Source: Magnolia sinica
Lineage: Eukaryota; Streptophyta; Magnoliopsida; Magnoliales; Magnoliaceae
NCBI RefSeq assembly: GCF_029962835.1
Contig: NC_080583.1
Location: 50,323,658 to 50,387,657, forward strand
DNA length: 64,000 nucleotides
Direction: 5' to 3'
Under the pieces are notes generated by a model that was given only the letters and a program-made list of their open reading frames with translations, made no database searches and had not been told where the DNA came from. Positions 25,749 to 36,447 of this stretch are shown piece after piece; the first letter of the stretch is position 1; the number at the start of each line of letters is the position of its first letter. A program made the position numbers and the translations under genes.

Positions 25749-26583
25749 TGATGTAGGACAAATTAACCACTTGCTCTAACAGCTCAAATTGTTAGAGCAT
25801 GACGAATTAATCCCTTTATCTCATAGCCCAGGCCCCACATCTCATGGGTTAGGACCTCAGCTGAACCCTCCTCGTGGGCCTCAAATCACATGGGTACCGC
25901 CTCACACGGGCCGCCCACCCTGAGTGTGTCCTCGCATCCCACATGCTACCCCACTCGAGGCTGGTGTGAAATGTGCATTAATCACCCTCGATGAGGAGTC
26001 TCGAACACGAGACCTTCCCCGTGGGCCCCGCCCACCCCGAGGGTGCCCCTGCATCCCATAGGCGACCCCACTCGAGCCCGGTGTGAAAATGCCCTTGCAT
26101 TAATCACCTTCGGTGAGGAGTCTCAAACACGAGATCTCCCTCTCTGATACCAATTTGATGCAGGACAATTAACCACTTACTCTAAAAGCTCGAACTGTTA
26201 GAGCATGGCGAATTAATACATTTATCTCATAGCCCAGGCCCCATATCTCATGGGTTAAGACCTCGCCCGAACCCCCCTCGTGGGCCCCAAATCACATGGG
26301 TACTGCCTCACTCGGGCTGCCCACCTCGAGTGTGTCCCCACATCCCACAGGCTACTCCACTAGAGCCAGGTGTGAAATGTGCATTAATCACCCCCGGTGA
26401 GGAGTCTCGAACACGAGACCTCTCCCGTGGGCCCCAAATCACATGGGTCACCCACCCCGAGTGTGTCCCCGTATCCCACGGGCTACCACACTCCAGCCCG
26501 GTGTGAAAATGCCCCCGCATTAATCACCCCCGGTGAGGAGTCTCAAACACGAGCCTTCCCCCGTGGGCCCCGCCCACCCCGAG
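25749..26583 (-). mobile_element. Rearranged TRIM (family D) in C sequence
   Basis: On the minus strand this has TRIM LTR text, ending (in plus coordinates starting) TGATGTAGGACA. A second LTR starts at 26156, just after a primer-binding site whose plus-strand form CTCTGATACCA lies at 26142-26152. The unit contains extra partial duplications (GGTGAGGAGTCTC occurs four times) and lacks one proper end. An 80-bp stretch of C sequence (TATGTGTTTTATCCACACC and following) is present on both sides, at 25677-25752 and 26584-26660. Confidence 0.7.
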
Positions 26584-27640
26584 TATGTGTTTTATCCACA
26601 CCGTCCATCCATTTTGATAGGTCATTTTAGGGTATAAGGCTAAAATGTAGGTAGATATAAGGCTCAAGTGGACCACATGACAAGAAGCTGTGGTGGCAAT
26701 GATATCCACCGTTGAAGCTTTCCTAGGGCCCATCGCGATGTTTATTTGCCATCCAATCTGTTAATAAGGTTTGATAGATCTGGATGAAGGGAAAACATAA
26801 ATATTAGCTTGATCCATAACTTTTGTAGACCCCAAATTTTTTTTAATGGTGCCCCTTTAATGACCACCTTTTCGTGTGGTGCGGTCCACCTCATCTTTGG
26901 ATTTGCCTCATTTTTTGGCCCATTCCCTAAAATGATTTGTGACGGTGTAGATACACCATATTACGTCAGGGTGGCCCCACAGTTAGGGTCCCACCATATT
27001 TCGTACGTCCTCTGATGTGGTCCACTTGATCTCTGGATCAAACCCATTTTTTCCTCAGAATTTAAAATGATCTGAAAAAAATGAATGGACGGCATTGATA
27101 CAATGCATGGGGCCCACACAATCTACTTCATTTTTTGAGCCAAGACCTATAAAAAAGTTAAGATGTCAACGTTAGGAATTGGAGAGCGGATTAGGTGAGA
27201 CCCAATACTCTCACCCAAGACGGTGCGGCCCTTAATGCGGGGCCCACCTTAATGTATGTATTCTGTATCCATGTCATTCATTCGTTTTTCCAAATCATTT
27301 TAGCGTATTATCCAAAAAATGAAGCACATCCAATTATTAGGTGGACCATACCAAAGGAAAAAGTGGTGAGTGATTAATGGGCCACAAATTCTGGATCAAT
27401 TTGATATTTGTTTTCCTTTCATTTAGGCTTATGTGAACTTATCAACATATTAGATAGTAAATAAACACTATGAAAACATTAAGGTGAGCCTTAAAAAGGT
27501 TTTAATGGTAGGGCCTTCAATCAATACTGTTTCCTGGATCTGCTTTATTTTTGGGATGGTGCCATAAATTAAGGTGGCAAAACAAATGGACGGTGTGGAT
27601 ATACATGTCTTGATACAGTTATAAATGTTATGCATCATAT
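26584..27640. mobile_element. Family C-related MITE sequence, two diverged copies
   Basis: Contains the C words CCACACCGTCCATCC, CATTTTAGGGTAT, CAAGTGGACCACA, GGATTTGCCTCATTTTT and GGCCCCACA (26584-27000). A second, more diverged run sits at about 27230-27620 with GGGGCCCACCTTAATGTATG and GGACGGTGTGGATATACAT at its ends. Boundaries are unclear. Both are inside the G element. Confidence 0.6.
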
Positions 27641-28209
27641 TTAAATATAGTTGTTTTAGTTCAATCGAACAACGCATAGCTTAGGACCCTATAGAAAGGA
27701 AACCTATTATATGCACTTCCTTTTTGAGAATTTATGATTTAAAAGTGCATAGTAAGGTCTTTTTTTAATAATCCCTGAAGTTTCATTTTAAAATTCCAAC
27801 CATTTTCCTAATGTTTCCCCATGTTTCTCAAAAGTGCGATAAATTACGTGGTACAAACAATATATCCCATGCGATAACCGATACATATCTGTATCCCAAG
27901 GGTGCGATACATTGCACGATACTGATATTTCGAACATTACTGTAGATCACACCGCCTCTTATTTCTTTTTAGTGCTCTCCATATTTTAGGCATCAACTCC
28001 CACTTTTAGTAATGGAGTTGTGGGCCTACTAGCTCCTTGTGATGTGGTGTTGCTTGTGTCAATGTTGGACTTTGATTTATGCAATCGCTGTTGAGATAGG
28101 ACCAACATGTTGATGCAGGACATGAAAATTAAGTATAATATGCAAGATTTCAGACTTTAGATCATACTAATTTAGAAACAATCACAAAAATTTCACATCC
28201 CACATAAAG

Positions 28210-31122
28210 CGTAAGACCCTAACCCGTGTGTGCATATCATTCCTTTAGGTCTCGTGGTCCTACCGGTCGAATCCCGGCGACCCGCGACCTATGAATAGTG
28301 TTTGCGATCATCCTTAAGTTCGGTTACATTGACCCGAATCAAATCGACCCGAAACTTATGCCATTGCGTTTCCATCGACGCCGCGGTTCCAACGCCGCGT
28401 CCCGTACATGAATCTGATGTATACATCACAAGTTATGGGCCACGCTCGATATGGACCATTGATGTGTGATTATTGGACCCCACCATGGCCATGCATACTT
28501 TCCCATGTGATGATGTCATGCCTAAGCTTAGATTTTCTAGAAAGCCTACAACCCTATGAACATTAATTGCATCTCCCTAGTACATCTTCTCATTCACCTC
28601 ATTGGCACCCCTATTCATCTTCATGGCCCACTCTCATACGCATCATATGCATGCTTGTTTGAGGTATGATTGGCCATGGTTGTGCCATTGTGTAGGACAT
28701 GTTAGTATCTCCCCGAGGGATGGAGTTTTCCCCTCTTAAGCACGATGGATGCTTGGGATTGATGCATGAGTGATTGTATGATTCCTGCATATGGCATTGC
28801 ATAGCATGTGGATATTTGCACTTGTTTCATCAGGGCCGTAGCCTCCACAGATATATTGTGGATGGTCGTGTGTGGACACCGGAAATGATACTTGAGCATT
28901 TGGGGCGCATAGGATGTCCCTGGGTGAAAGCCCTTAAACCTTCACGGTACTAAGGAGATGCCTCAATGCTAAGATTGAGTGGAAATCATGAGTGCTCGAG
29001 TGCCTTATACCGTTAGGCTGCGACTCCCACTGTTGCGAGGTCGGTTGAGATGGGGTTTGACCTTACCTGCCTGAGTGAGGGGGCATAGCTAAGCTGAGTT
29101 TGACTAGCTCGTAAATGAGTCCGCTACTGTCGAGCCTCGCTGGTGATCGGCTGTCCACAGACGGGTAGTGAGGTCTCCTATGCTCGTTTAACTGTGCAGG
29201 TCTTAGAGAGTGGCAATCATCCTGCAATGTACTTGACCCCGGTGGATTCCTTATGATGGAACTGTACTTGATGTGTGGATTGGATATGAGGACTGGCATT
29301 ACTTCGCACTGCATTAGTATCGACTGTATAAGCCTTATGTTGCATCGCCTTCGTATGGCGCCCAATACTCATGTATTGCATTGCATAGTCCTGGTTACGA
29401 CTTACTGTATTCATAGCTTAGCCTCGGTACGACTAATATCATTCATGTTTCCTTCTGCATTCTCCCCTATCTTCTTCTGAGCACCATTGTCACACACCTT
29501 CACCACCCTCTAAGCTTTCTATAAGCTTATGCACGATTGATGCGTGCAGGTGATCTTAGGTCGGCACAGTAACAGTGGGGCATTGGATTGGAGCGTGCTG
29601 AGGACCCGTTGTAGACTTTTCTCTTCCTTTCTTATCTTATGTACTTCCTTTTGAGCCTTATGTACCTGTAAAAGTTTAAATTTCTAGTGGACTTTGCAAT
29701 GCGTTCCTATGGTTACTTTCCGAGATTTACTTGCTACGATCTTGGGTATGCTCGATTGAATTGGATTTATGATATAAAAATCCTCCTTGTGGGATCCTAA
29801 GATCGGAACCTGAGCCAGGAACCGAGAATGGGATACTACGGAGGCTATTGCGACTGGAATTGGCTATTGGGTTCCTTGTAAGTCCGGTCATCGAGTCTGG
29901 GGCATTGATGCAGGACATGAAATTTAAATATGAGATGCAAAAATTCAGGCTTAGATCATACCAATTCAGAAACAGTTACACAAATTCCACATCCCACATG
30001 ACAGTCCAAATCATTCAATTAAAAGGGGAATCTATGCTGGTCCAGGCCGACACAGGCTAGGACTGGACCAATAAAAATTATAAACCAAACGATGTCAAAG
30101 GGAAATGGAAATCAACCACATGCATAAAAATCAATCCCAAATCCAAGAGATCCCCCAATTTCAATTTAAGGAACCCTAGGGTGATGGAAACAGCAAACAA
30201 TTTAGGGAAAACGCAATCTAGGTTTAGGGTTTATGAAGAAAACATGTGTGAGGAGGCAAAGAGGGATAAAACCTGAACCAAAGATGATTCCCGCATATGG
30301 ACAGCGGGCCTGGGGCGCTCACGTGTGCGTAGGTACTTAGCTGCACGTGCGAGGGGCGTCAGTTGCGAAAAATCTCTCCTTGGCCCTGGTCGATTGGGGG
30401 TAGGCTCCAAAACCCCGAAGTTTCGGGTCGATCCGAGCTGCTGCTTTTGCGTAGTACTTCGTCAAAGTTCTTGACCTCCTGCAGGGCCGAAATCTGGAAA
30501 TCTGCAGTAATGAAGAAAATTGATGCAACAAAGGACGAATTCAAAGCACGAGTGGTGGTAGAAGATGGAAAAATAGAGATGATGGAGGATGGGGTGAATC
30601 AGGATCGATGTGGCTTCGCACCACAGTAGTTAGCCCTTAGAAAAAGAAGGGCTTCGCACCCACTTTTGAATTCTTCCACAACTCATGATGAGAGCAGAAA
30701 AAAATAAAGTGGGAATTTTTATTAAACTTGAATGAATCAGAAGAACTACAAGGGGTGCCTATTTATAGGAAACACTATACCCCAAAACTCGCGCCATGTG
30801 CGCAACCTATTACTTAACGATGAAGTAAACTAAAATAAAAAACCAAACAAAGAAATCTAAAGCGTTCATGATGTTCTAAATAATAACAATAAGCAAAACG
30901 TAAAATATGAAATCAATTTGACTAGTGGGCTATGATCATGAGATCCCATGGTGGGCTTTTCTTGATTATCGGGCTCACTCTTTTGAATCAAAACTTCGTC
31001 TCCTAACTAGGAGGCCTTCTCTGGACATTGTCATCAATCCAGATCGACGGTGGGGTCCTCCTTCTGACGTACGTGCGTAAGGGGCGGCGTGCGTGCGCGT
31101 GATATCCCCATCAGGCGTGACA
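28210..31122 (+). mobile_element. Family A solo LTR nested in the outer solo LTR
   Basis: Begins CGTAAGACCC (28210) and ends GGCGTGACA (31122), matching the family A termini at 1545 and 6402. Perfect TAAAG target duplication at 28205-28209 and 31123-31127. Its own sequence is about 1.7 kb, much shorter than the 4.9-kb first LTR at 1545-6402. It is itself interrupted at 29906-31113. Shared landmarks with 5170-6402 include CCTTATACCGTTAGGC and the GGGATCCTAAGATCGGAACC block. Confidence 0.87.
29906..31113 (-). mobile_element. Inner solo LTR of the chromovirus family
   Basis: A complete 1208-bp LTR in reverse orientation, TGATGCAGGACATG to GATATCCCCATCA. Flanks are GGCAT (29901-29905) and GGCGT (31114-31118), a target duplication with one transition. 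It sits nine bases inside the 3' end of the family A solo LTR. Its sequence differs from the outer LTR by roughly a fifth over the first 95 bp, by eye, so the two are separate insertions. Confidence 0.87.
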
Positions 31123-32238
31123 TAAAGTCAAGCATTCAACAAGGTGAATCTACAAGGGTCCAAGCCTACACATGTTAGGGTTGGATCAATTAAAAATTAT
31201 AGACCAAACAATGATCAAAGGAGATTATATTCAGCCACACATGCAAAGGATTACTTCCTCAATCCAAGGGATTCACACATTTCAATTCGGGAAACCTTAG
31301 GTTGCAAAAGTAGAATAGAACGTGGGGATTTAAGATGATCTAGGGTTAGGGTTATGGAAATAAGGCGAGAGAGGAGTGAATGAGAGGAAGGAAAGAACCT
31401 GTAATCAGTTCGCATGTGTGGGCAGCAAGCGGGCCTGACGCACGTGCGTGGATTGTGGCCCGCACGTGTGTAGGGCCTACAAACCCAAAAAGGGCCAGCA
31501 AGAGGTTGGTCGGCCAGGGATGGGCCACCCACACACCAATTTTCAAATTGAACGGATGACTTGTTTGAGTACGGTCCTTCGCCAAAGTTTCAGCCCTCCT
31601 GTAGGGCATGATTCTGGAAATCTGCTGTAGAGACGGATTGGCTGCAAAATAACGGGGGATTTGAAGGTTGGATGACTGTAGAAGAAGATGAATATTGATA
31701 GTAGGAGGTGGGGGCCAATCGGGATGGATGTGGCTTCGCACCATGGTAGTTAACCCTTCGAAGAAGAGAGGGTTTCGCATCCAATTAGGCTCCTACAACT
31801 CATAGATTTAGAGAAGCAGAAAACACAAATTTTATTTCAATCTTCAATGAAAAAATCCTACAAGGGGTTGCCTATTTATAAGAAAATCCTATACCCCAAA
31901 AGCCGCACCATGTGCGCACCCTATTATTTGGAGACGAAGTAATAAAAAATAACAACTAATAAAAGCAATCTAAATCGTCCATGATATTCCTAATAACAAT
32001 AATAAGCAAAACTCAAAGTAATCGATCATCTAGAGTAGTGGGCTACGATCATGGGAACCAATGGTGGGATCCACATGACGATCGGGTCCACCCCAAGGAA
32101 CCAAACCACAGTCCTCTAAGTAGGAGGCCCTCGATGGATGTCGTCATCGATCCTGATCAATGGTGAGGCCCTCCTCCTTGCTTACGTGCGTTTTTTTTTT
32201 TTTTGGGGGGTTGTGCGCGAGATGTCCCCATCACATGT

Positions 32239-33176
32239 CCATCTTCACTTTGACATATATTATAGAATGTGCCAATTCGACCTTTGAGTTGTTCATCTCT
32301 TACTGTACTAATTGTCAATTCATTTTATGTTCCATTTACTAATGCAATCGTCGATTCATTAATGGATTCATTTGCAATCCATCGACAAACTCTTTGCATG
32401 TATCTTTTTCTATTAAGCTCTTTCACTAATCACGATATCCGTCAGATCTTCAAACATTATTTTAATGAATTAAGATATCTTGAAATTTCTTGTCTTCACT
32501 CGCGAAACTCCACTCATGATCTAAAGTATGGAATTCCTTGGTGTATTTTCCACCAATTTGTTCCTTCATGAAGATTGCGACATCTTTGATAGAGGTCACA
32601 AACATAAGTTGTAGGTAAAAAAAAAAAAAAAAAACACACTTTTTCATCTTTCTTTTAATAGCTACTTTCTTATTAACTTAGAGGATTCATTAAGTTTGGA
32701 GATTGTCTCACTAGGCTAATGTGTGACTAGGAAACTTCATGGCCACTAAATAACTTTTTAATTGTTCGTGAGTTCCTTTTACTCAAACACCTTCTACTTT
32801 GCTTGGCTAGTCGATGAAGTTGTCTATGAGCAAATGACCGTGGAATTCCTAGACTTTTGACTTAATTCTAGGTTTTCTACCATATTCTAACAATTCAAGA
32901 ATTCAATTATGGATGCCTTGATCAGTCAAGGCCATCCGTTATTGGTTAGGACCATGGTAGGGACCTTCCCCTATGCGTGAACACACTCTAACACCAGTCT
33001 CTTGATTCTCTCTACATTAGAGCTCTTTCACTTTTTAATGGCATTGTTGACTATATGCACGAGTAGATCTATCCACTTTTGGTGTGCTCTAATTAGTTAG
33101 GCTACTTGTTCATACTTTTCTTGTGTCACTCCCCTTGGTGCTAGAGTAGAAATCCACCGAATATCACCTACTCCAA
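32239..33176 (-). mobile_element. Internal fragment of the non-autonomous LTR element
   Basis: About 32920-33170 parallels 34245-34558: GGTTAGGACCATGGTAGGGACCTTC against GGTTAGGACTTTGGTAGGGACCTTC, then the AGAGCTCTTTCACTT and TGTGTCAC words in the same order. The rest (32239-32900) has no match elsewhere in the window and no clear frame. Confidence 0.5.
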
Positions 33177-35094
33177 TGCAATTCGGTTATTAAGTCAATG
33201 AGATCTTGATACCCAAGTTACAAAAATTAAAAAGTATTCCCACAAAAACAATGGTGTAGAGAGGGAGAGAACTTTATTGATATCAATCTTTTTCTCTTAC
33301 AAAAATTTAAGAAATCTCACATTGAGAAAATATTCGAATCGACTCCTACACCACCACCCCCTTTTATAGATCATAAATGAATCTTTAATTGAAATCCCCC
33401 TAACTAAGAGATTGATTTTAAATAAATCACAATTTATTTCAAACTAATCTAATCTTCCTTAATATGGTAAAAGCCCAATAAAAAGTAAACATGGAAAGTA
33501 ATTATATATCTAAAACCAACTCATATCTTTGATCATATCAATTATATCCCCTTCACATCTTCAATCACATCAATCACATCTTTAAATCATCCCCTTATAT
33601 CTCTGAAAAATAGTAAATTATAATAATTGATTTAGGCCTTCAAATCTGTAAGTAATCAATAAACAAATCAGAGCATGGGCCTACGGTAGGCAATGAACCT
33701 ACATCTTGTTGGGCCATACAATGGGTCTATATGGGCCGTGGGCCTGCATCAATTCTCCCCAGCTTCGAAAGAAATCATCCTCGATTTGGAAACCAATCTC
33801 AACCTTTAGACTTGTAATACCTCTATGATAAATCGTCATCTTCTTTAGTGGAAGTTGATGGTGTAACCCTAAGCTTCTGCTTGGCATAACCTTTGTTGGA
33901 GTCCACTGCAGATGATGTCTTTTTTACTTGCGCTTTTGTGGGTGCCAACTTGTTTGTTGCATCTTTAAATTTCTCCATGGATCTTGAAACATTTTCCTCG
34001 TTTTTTGTGCCACAATTATCTTTTGCAAAGGTGTTTCAATTTGAGTATTGATATCCACTTGGCATGTCTATCATCTCTCAATGTGATTGTCATTATCATT
34101 GGATCCATCAATTAATCCATTGGTGAATTCAAGTGTAGGTCCAATAGTAATGCATTGTTCACTTCAGATGTTAACTTTTCCTTTATATTTTTAGATCTTT
34201 TCGTTGTTTCTAGAATTCTACTTTAATTTTGGGTTCCTCGTCACATTTCAACAATTGAAGGATTTGATCATTGGTGTCTTCATAAGCTAGGGTCGCCTGT
34301 TGTTGGTTAGGACTTTGGTAGGGACCTTCATCTACGTTTCCATGTGCTCCAACTTCGGTCTTCGGATTGCCTCCATGCAGGAGCTCTCCCACTTCATTAG
34401 TGAGATTGCGTACTGCATACGTGACTTGATCTACCCACTCTGAGTATGTGGATCAATTGGATTAATTGCACTCTTCTCGTGTCACCTCCTTTGAAGCCAT
34501 TAGGAAATGATGTAGAGTCAACAGTTCCCCAACGATCACCTGCTCTAATACCAAAATGGTGCAATCCGGTTATCGAGTCAAAGAGATCTCAATACCCTAA
34601 TTGCAAAAATTAGACAATATTCACACTTAGACAAAAGCAACCTTCTTCTCTTACAGAACTTTAAGAAAATTCACAGTTGGACAATATTCAAATCACTAGC
34701 TCCTAAACCACCACCCCCTTTTATAGATCATAAATGAATCTTTAATTGAAACCCCCCCAACTAAGAGATTGATTTTGAATCAATCACAATTTATTTCAAA
34801 CCAATCTATTCTTCTTTAATATGGTAAAAGCCTAATAAAAAGTGAACACGGAAAGTAATTATATATCTAAAACCAACCCATATCTTTAAGCACATCAATC
34901 GCATCTTCAAATCGGCCCCCCATATCTCCCAAAAATAGTAAATTAATTATTGATTTAGGCTCTCAAATCTGTAAATAATCAGCCCAAAAATCAGCACATG
35001 GGCCTACGGTAGGCTATGAGCCTAGATTTTGTTGGGCCATACAATGGCCTTATTGGGCTTAAGTGGTCCTAGATTGACCGGTGGGCTTGCATCA
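33177..35094 (-). mobile_element. Non-autonomous LTR retrotransposon, two LTRs
   Basis: LTR copies at 33177-33751 (575 bp) and 34560-35094 (535 bp) read, on the minus strand, TGATGC to ATTGCA. Just downstream of the 5' LTR (34542-34554) is a site reading TTTGGTATTAGAGC on the minus strand, a near match to an initiator-Met tRNA primer site. A polypurine tract GGGGAGAATTGA precedes the other LTR. The 808-bp interior has only short frames and no pol domain. Further internal sequence continues left of 33177, so LTR and internal segments alternate. No target duplication is visible. Confidence 0.75.
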
Positions 35095-35553
35095 ATTTCA
35101 AAACCCAAATCGCTAGAATGGACAAAGAACACGCACCACAAAATACTTTTTGAGTATAGAGGATAGGGAACTTACTAAGATTGAAAGCTTTCACTAGTTA
35201 TAAGTAAAACTCCACAAAACTCAGAAAGTACGCAATGCCTTCTACCTCCTAGAACGACACACCATGGAATCCTAATGAATATTTAATTAGCATTTTCCAA
35301 TCCTTAGAACAAGCCCGGGACTCAAACTCCACTTGTTCGACCTATAAAATTTGACTCACTCGTGTCATGTTTTATAGAATTGGAGACTGATGCATACACG
35401 CAATGCCCAATGTCATCTATACCATTGATAAGAAGGGTCCTCATGATGGGCCAATACAAAATGGTGGTGATTCTTCCACCCTACAAGTTTTATGACAAAA
35501 TTGTGGTGACTCATCCATACCATTTATACCAATTTAAAATGTTGGTGACTCTT
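35095..35553. other. Unassigned sequence between elements
   Basis: Contains an imperfect triplicated motif ACAAAATGGTGGTGATTC / ACAAAATTGTGGTGACTC / TTAAAATGTTGGTGACTC at about 35456-35553. No gene is recognised. Confidence 0.4.
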
Positions 35554-36116
35554 TGATGCAGGACAATTAACCACTCGCTCTAAAATCTATCGAATTGATA
35601 GAGCATGGCGAATTAATCCCTTTATCTCATAACTCAGGTCCCACATCGCATAGGTTAGGACCTTGGCCGAACCCCCCCCTCGTGGGCCCCACATCACATG
35701 GGTACCGCTTCACATGAGCCACCCGCCTCACATGGGCCGCCCACCCCGAGTGTGTCCTCGCATCCCACAGGCTACCCCACTCGAGCCTGGTGTGAAAATG
35801 CTCATGCATTAATCATCCTCGGTGAGGAGTCTCAAACACGAGACCTCCCGCTCTAATATCAATTTAATGTAGGACAATTAACCACTTGCTCTAAAAGCTC
35901 GAACTGATAGAGCATGGCGAATTAATCCCTTTATCTCATAGCCCAGGCCCCACATCGCATGGGTTAGGACCTCGGTTGAACCCCCTCGTGGGCCCCACAT
36001 CACATGGGTACTGCCTCACACAAGCCACCCGCCTCACACGGGCCACCCAGCCAAGTGTGTCCATGCATCCCACAGGCTACCCTACTCGAGTCCGGTGTGA
36101 AAATGCTCCTGCATTA
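35554..36116 (-). mobile_element. Complete TRIM element (family D), 563 bp
   Basis: Two LTRs, 35554-35811 (258 bp) and 35865-36116 (252 bp), bracket an interior of only 53 bp. Perfect target duplication CTCTT at 35549-35553 and 36117-36121. On the minus strand the interior runs from a decayed primer site (TTGATATTAGAGC) through a hairpin segment GTCTCGTGTTTGAGAC to a G-rich tract before the next LTR. No coding capacity. The LTR begins TAATGC rather than TG on its own strand. Confidence 0.9.
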
Positions 36117-36447
36117 CTCTTCCACCTTTCACATGGCATAGTTTTACAATAGACCAAACTGTCCAAATCACCGACCCATATATAGATGGAGGCGCATAGC
36201 CCAAACATTACAAGTTGCGCATGAGAGTGACCATCTGATTTTTCCCTTGGAATTTGGATCATACACTATTTTACATTTAACCATCTACTCTAGTACCTTC
36301 AAGTCGATGGTTAAGATTGCTTGATTAGTGTGATTTTAGGGACTTCTCCATCCACAATGCACCCTAATATTTGGATTGTCTAGATAGGCGCACACGAGTG
36401 CCCATGAGTGCTGCATTTTGGAAATGGTGCTGAACCATCATAGTTTA
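36117..36447. other. Unassigned sequence left of the chromovirus
   Basis: Mixed-composition sequence with no open frame or repeat recognised. Confidence 0.4.

Larger units (their letters stand above)
23968..27940. mobile_element. Family G Mutator-like non-autonomous element
   Basis: Flanked by perfect 9-bp repeats TGTAGATCA (23959-23967 and 27941-27949), which points to the Mutator superfamily. The termini are inverted: left ATGTTCGCAATATTGATAC, right reads GTATC-GATATTTCGAACAT. The left interior is rich in CGATATTATCGG-type words; the last 290 bp match the right end of the copy at 44657-46138. No transposase. Most of its 4 kb is later insertions: a C element at 24428-25614 and C plus TRIM material at 25660-27640. 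Confidence 0.8.
28111..32233 (-). mobile_element. Outer solo LTR of the chromovirus family, interrupted
   Basis: In plus coordinates it starts TGATGCAGGACATG (28111) and ends GATGTCCCCATCA (32233), the reverse complement of the LTRs at 36448-37669 and 42860-44066. Perfect 5-bp target duplication CATGT at 28106-28110 and 32234-32238. The LTR is split after 28209 by the family A solo LTR and resumes at 31128. No internal retrotransposon sequence lies outside the insert, so it is a solo LTR made by LTR-LTR recombination. A T14G6 run at 32191-32210 interrupts its end. Confidence 0.88.
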
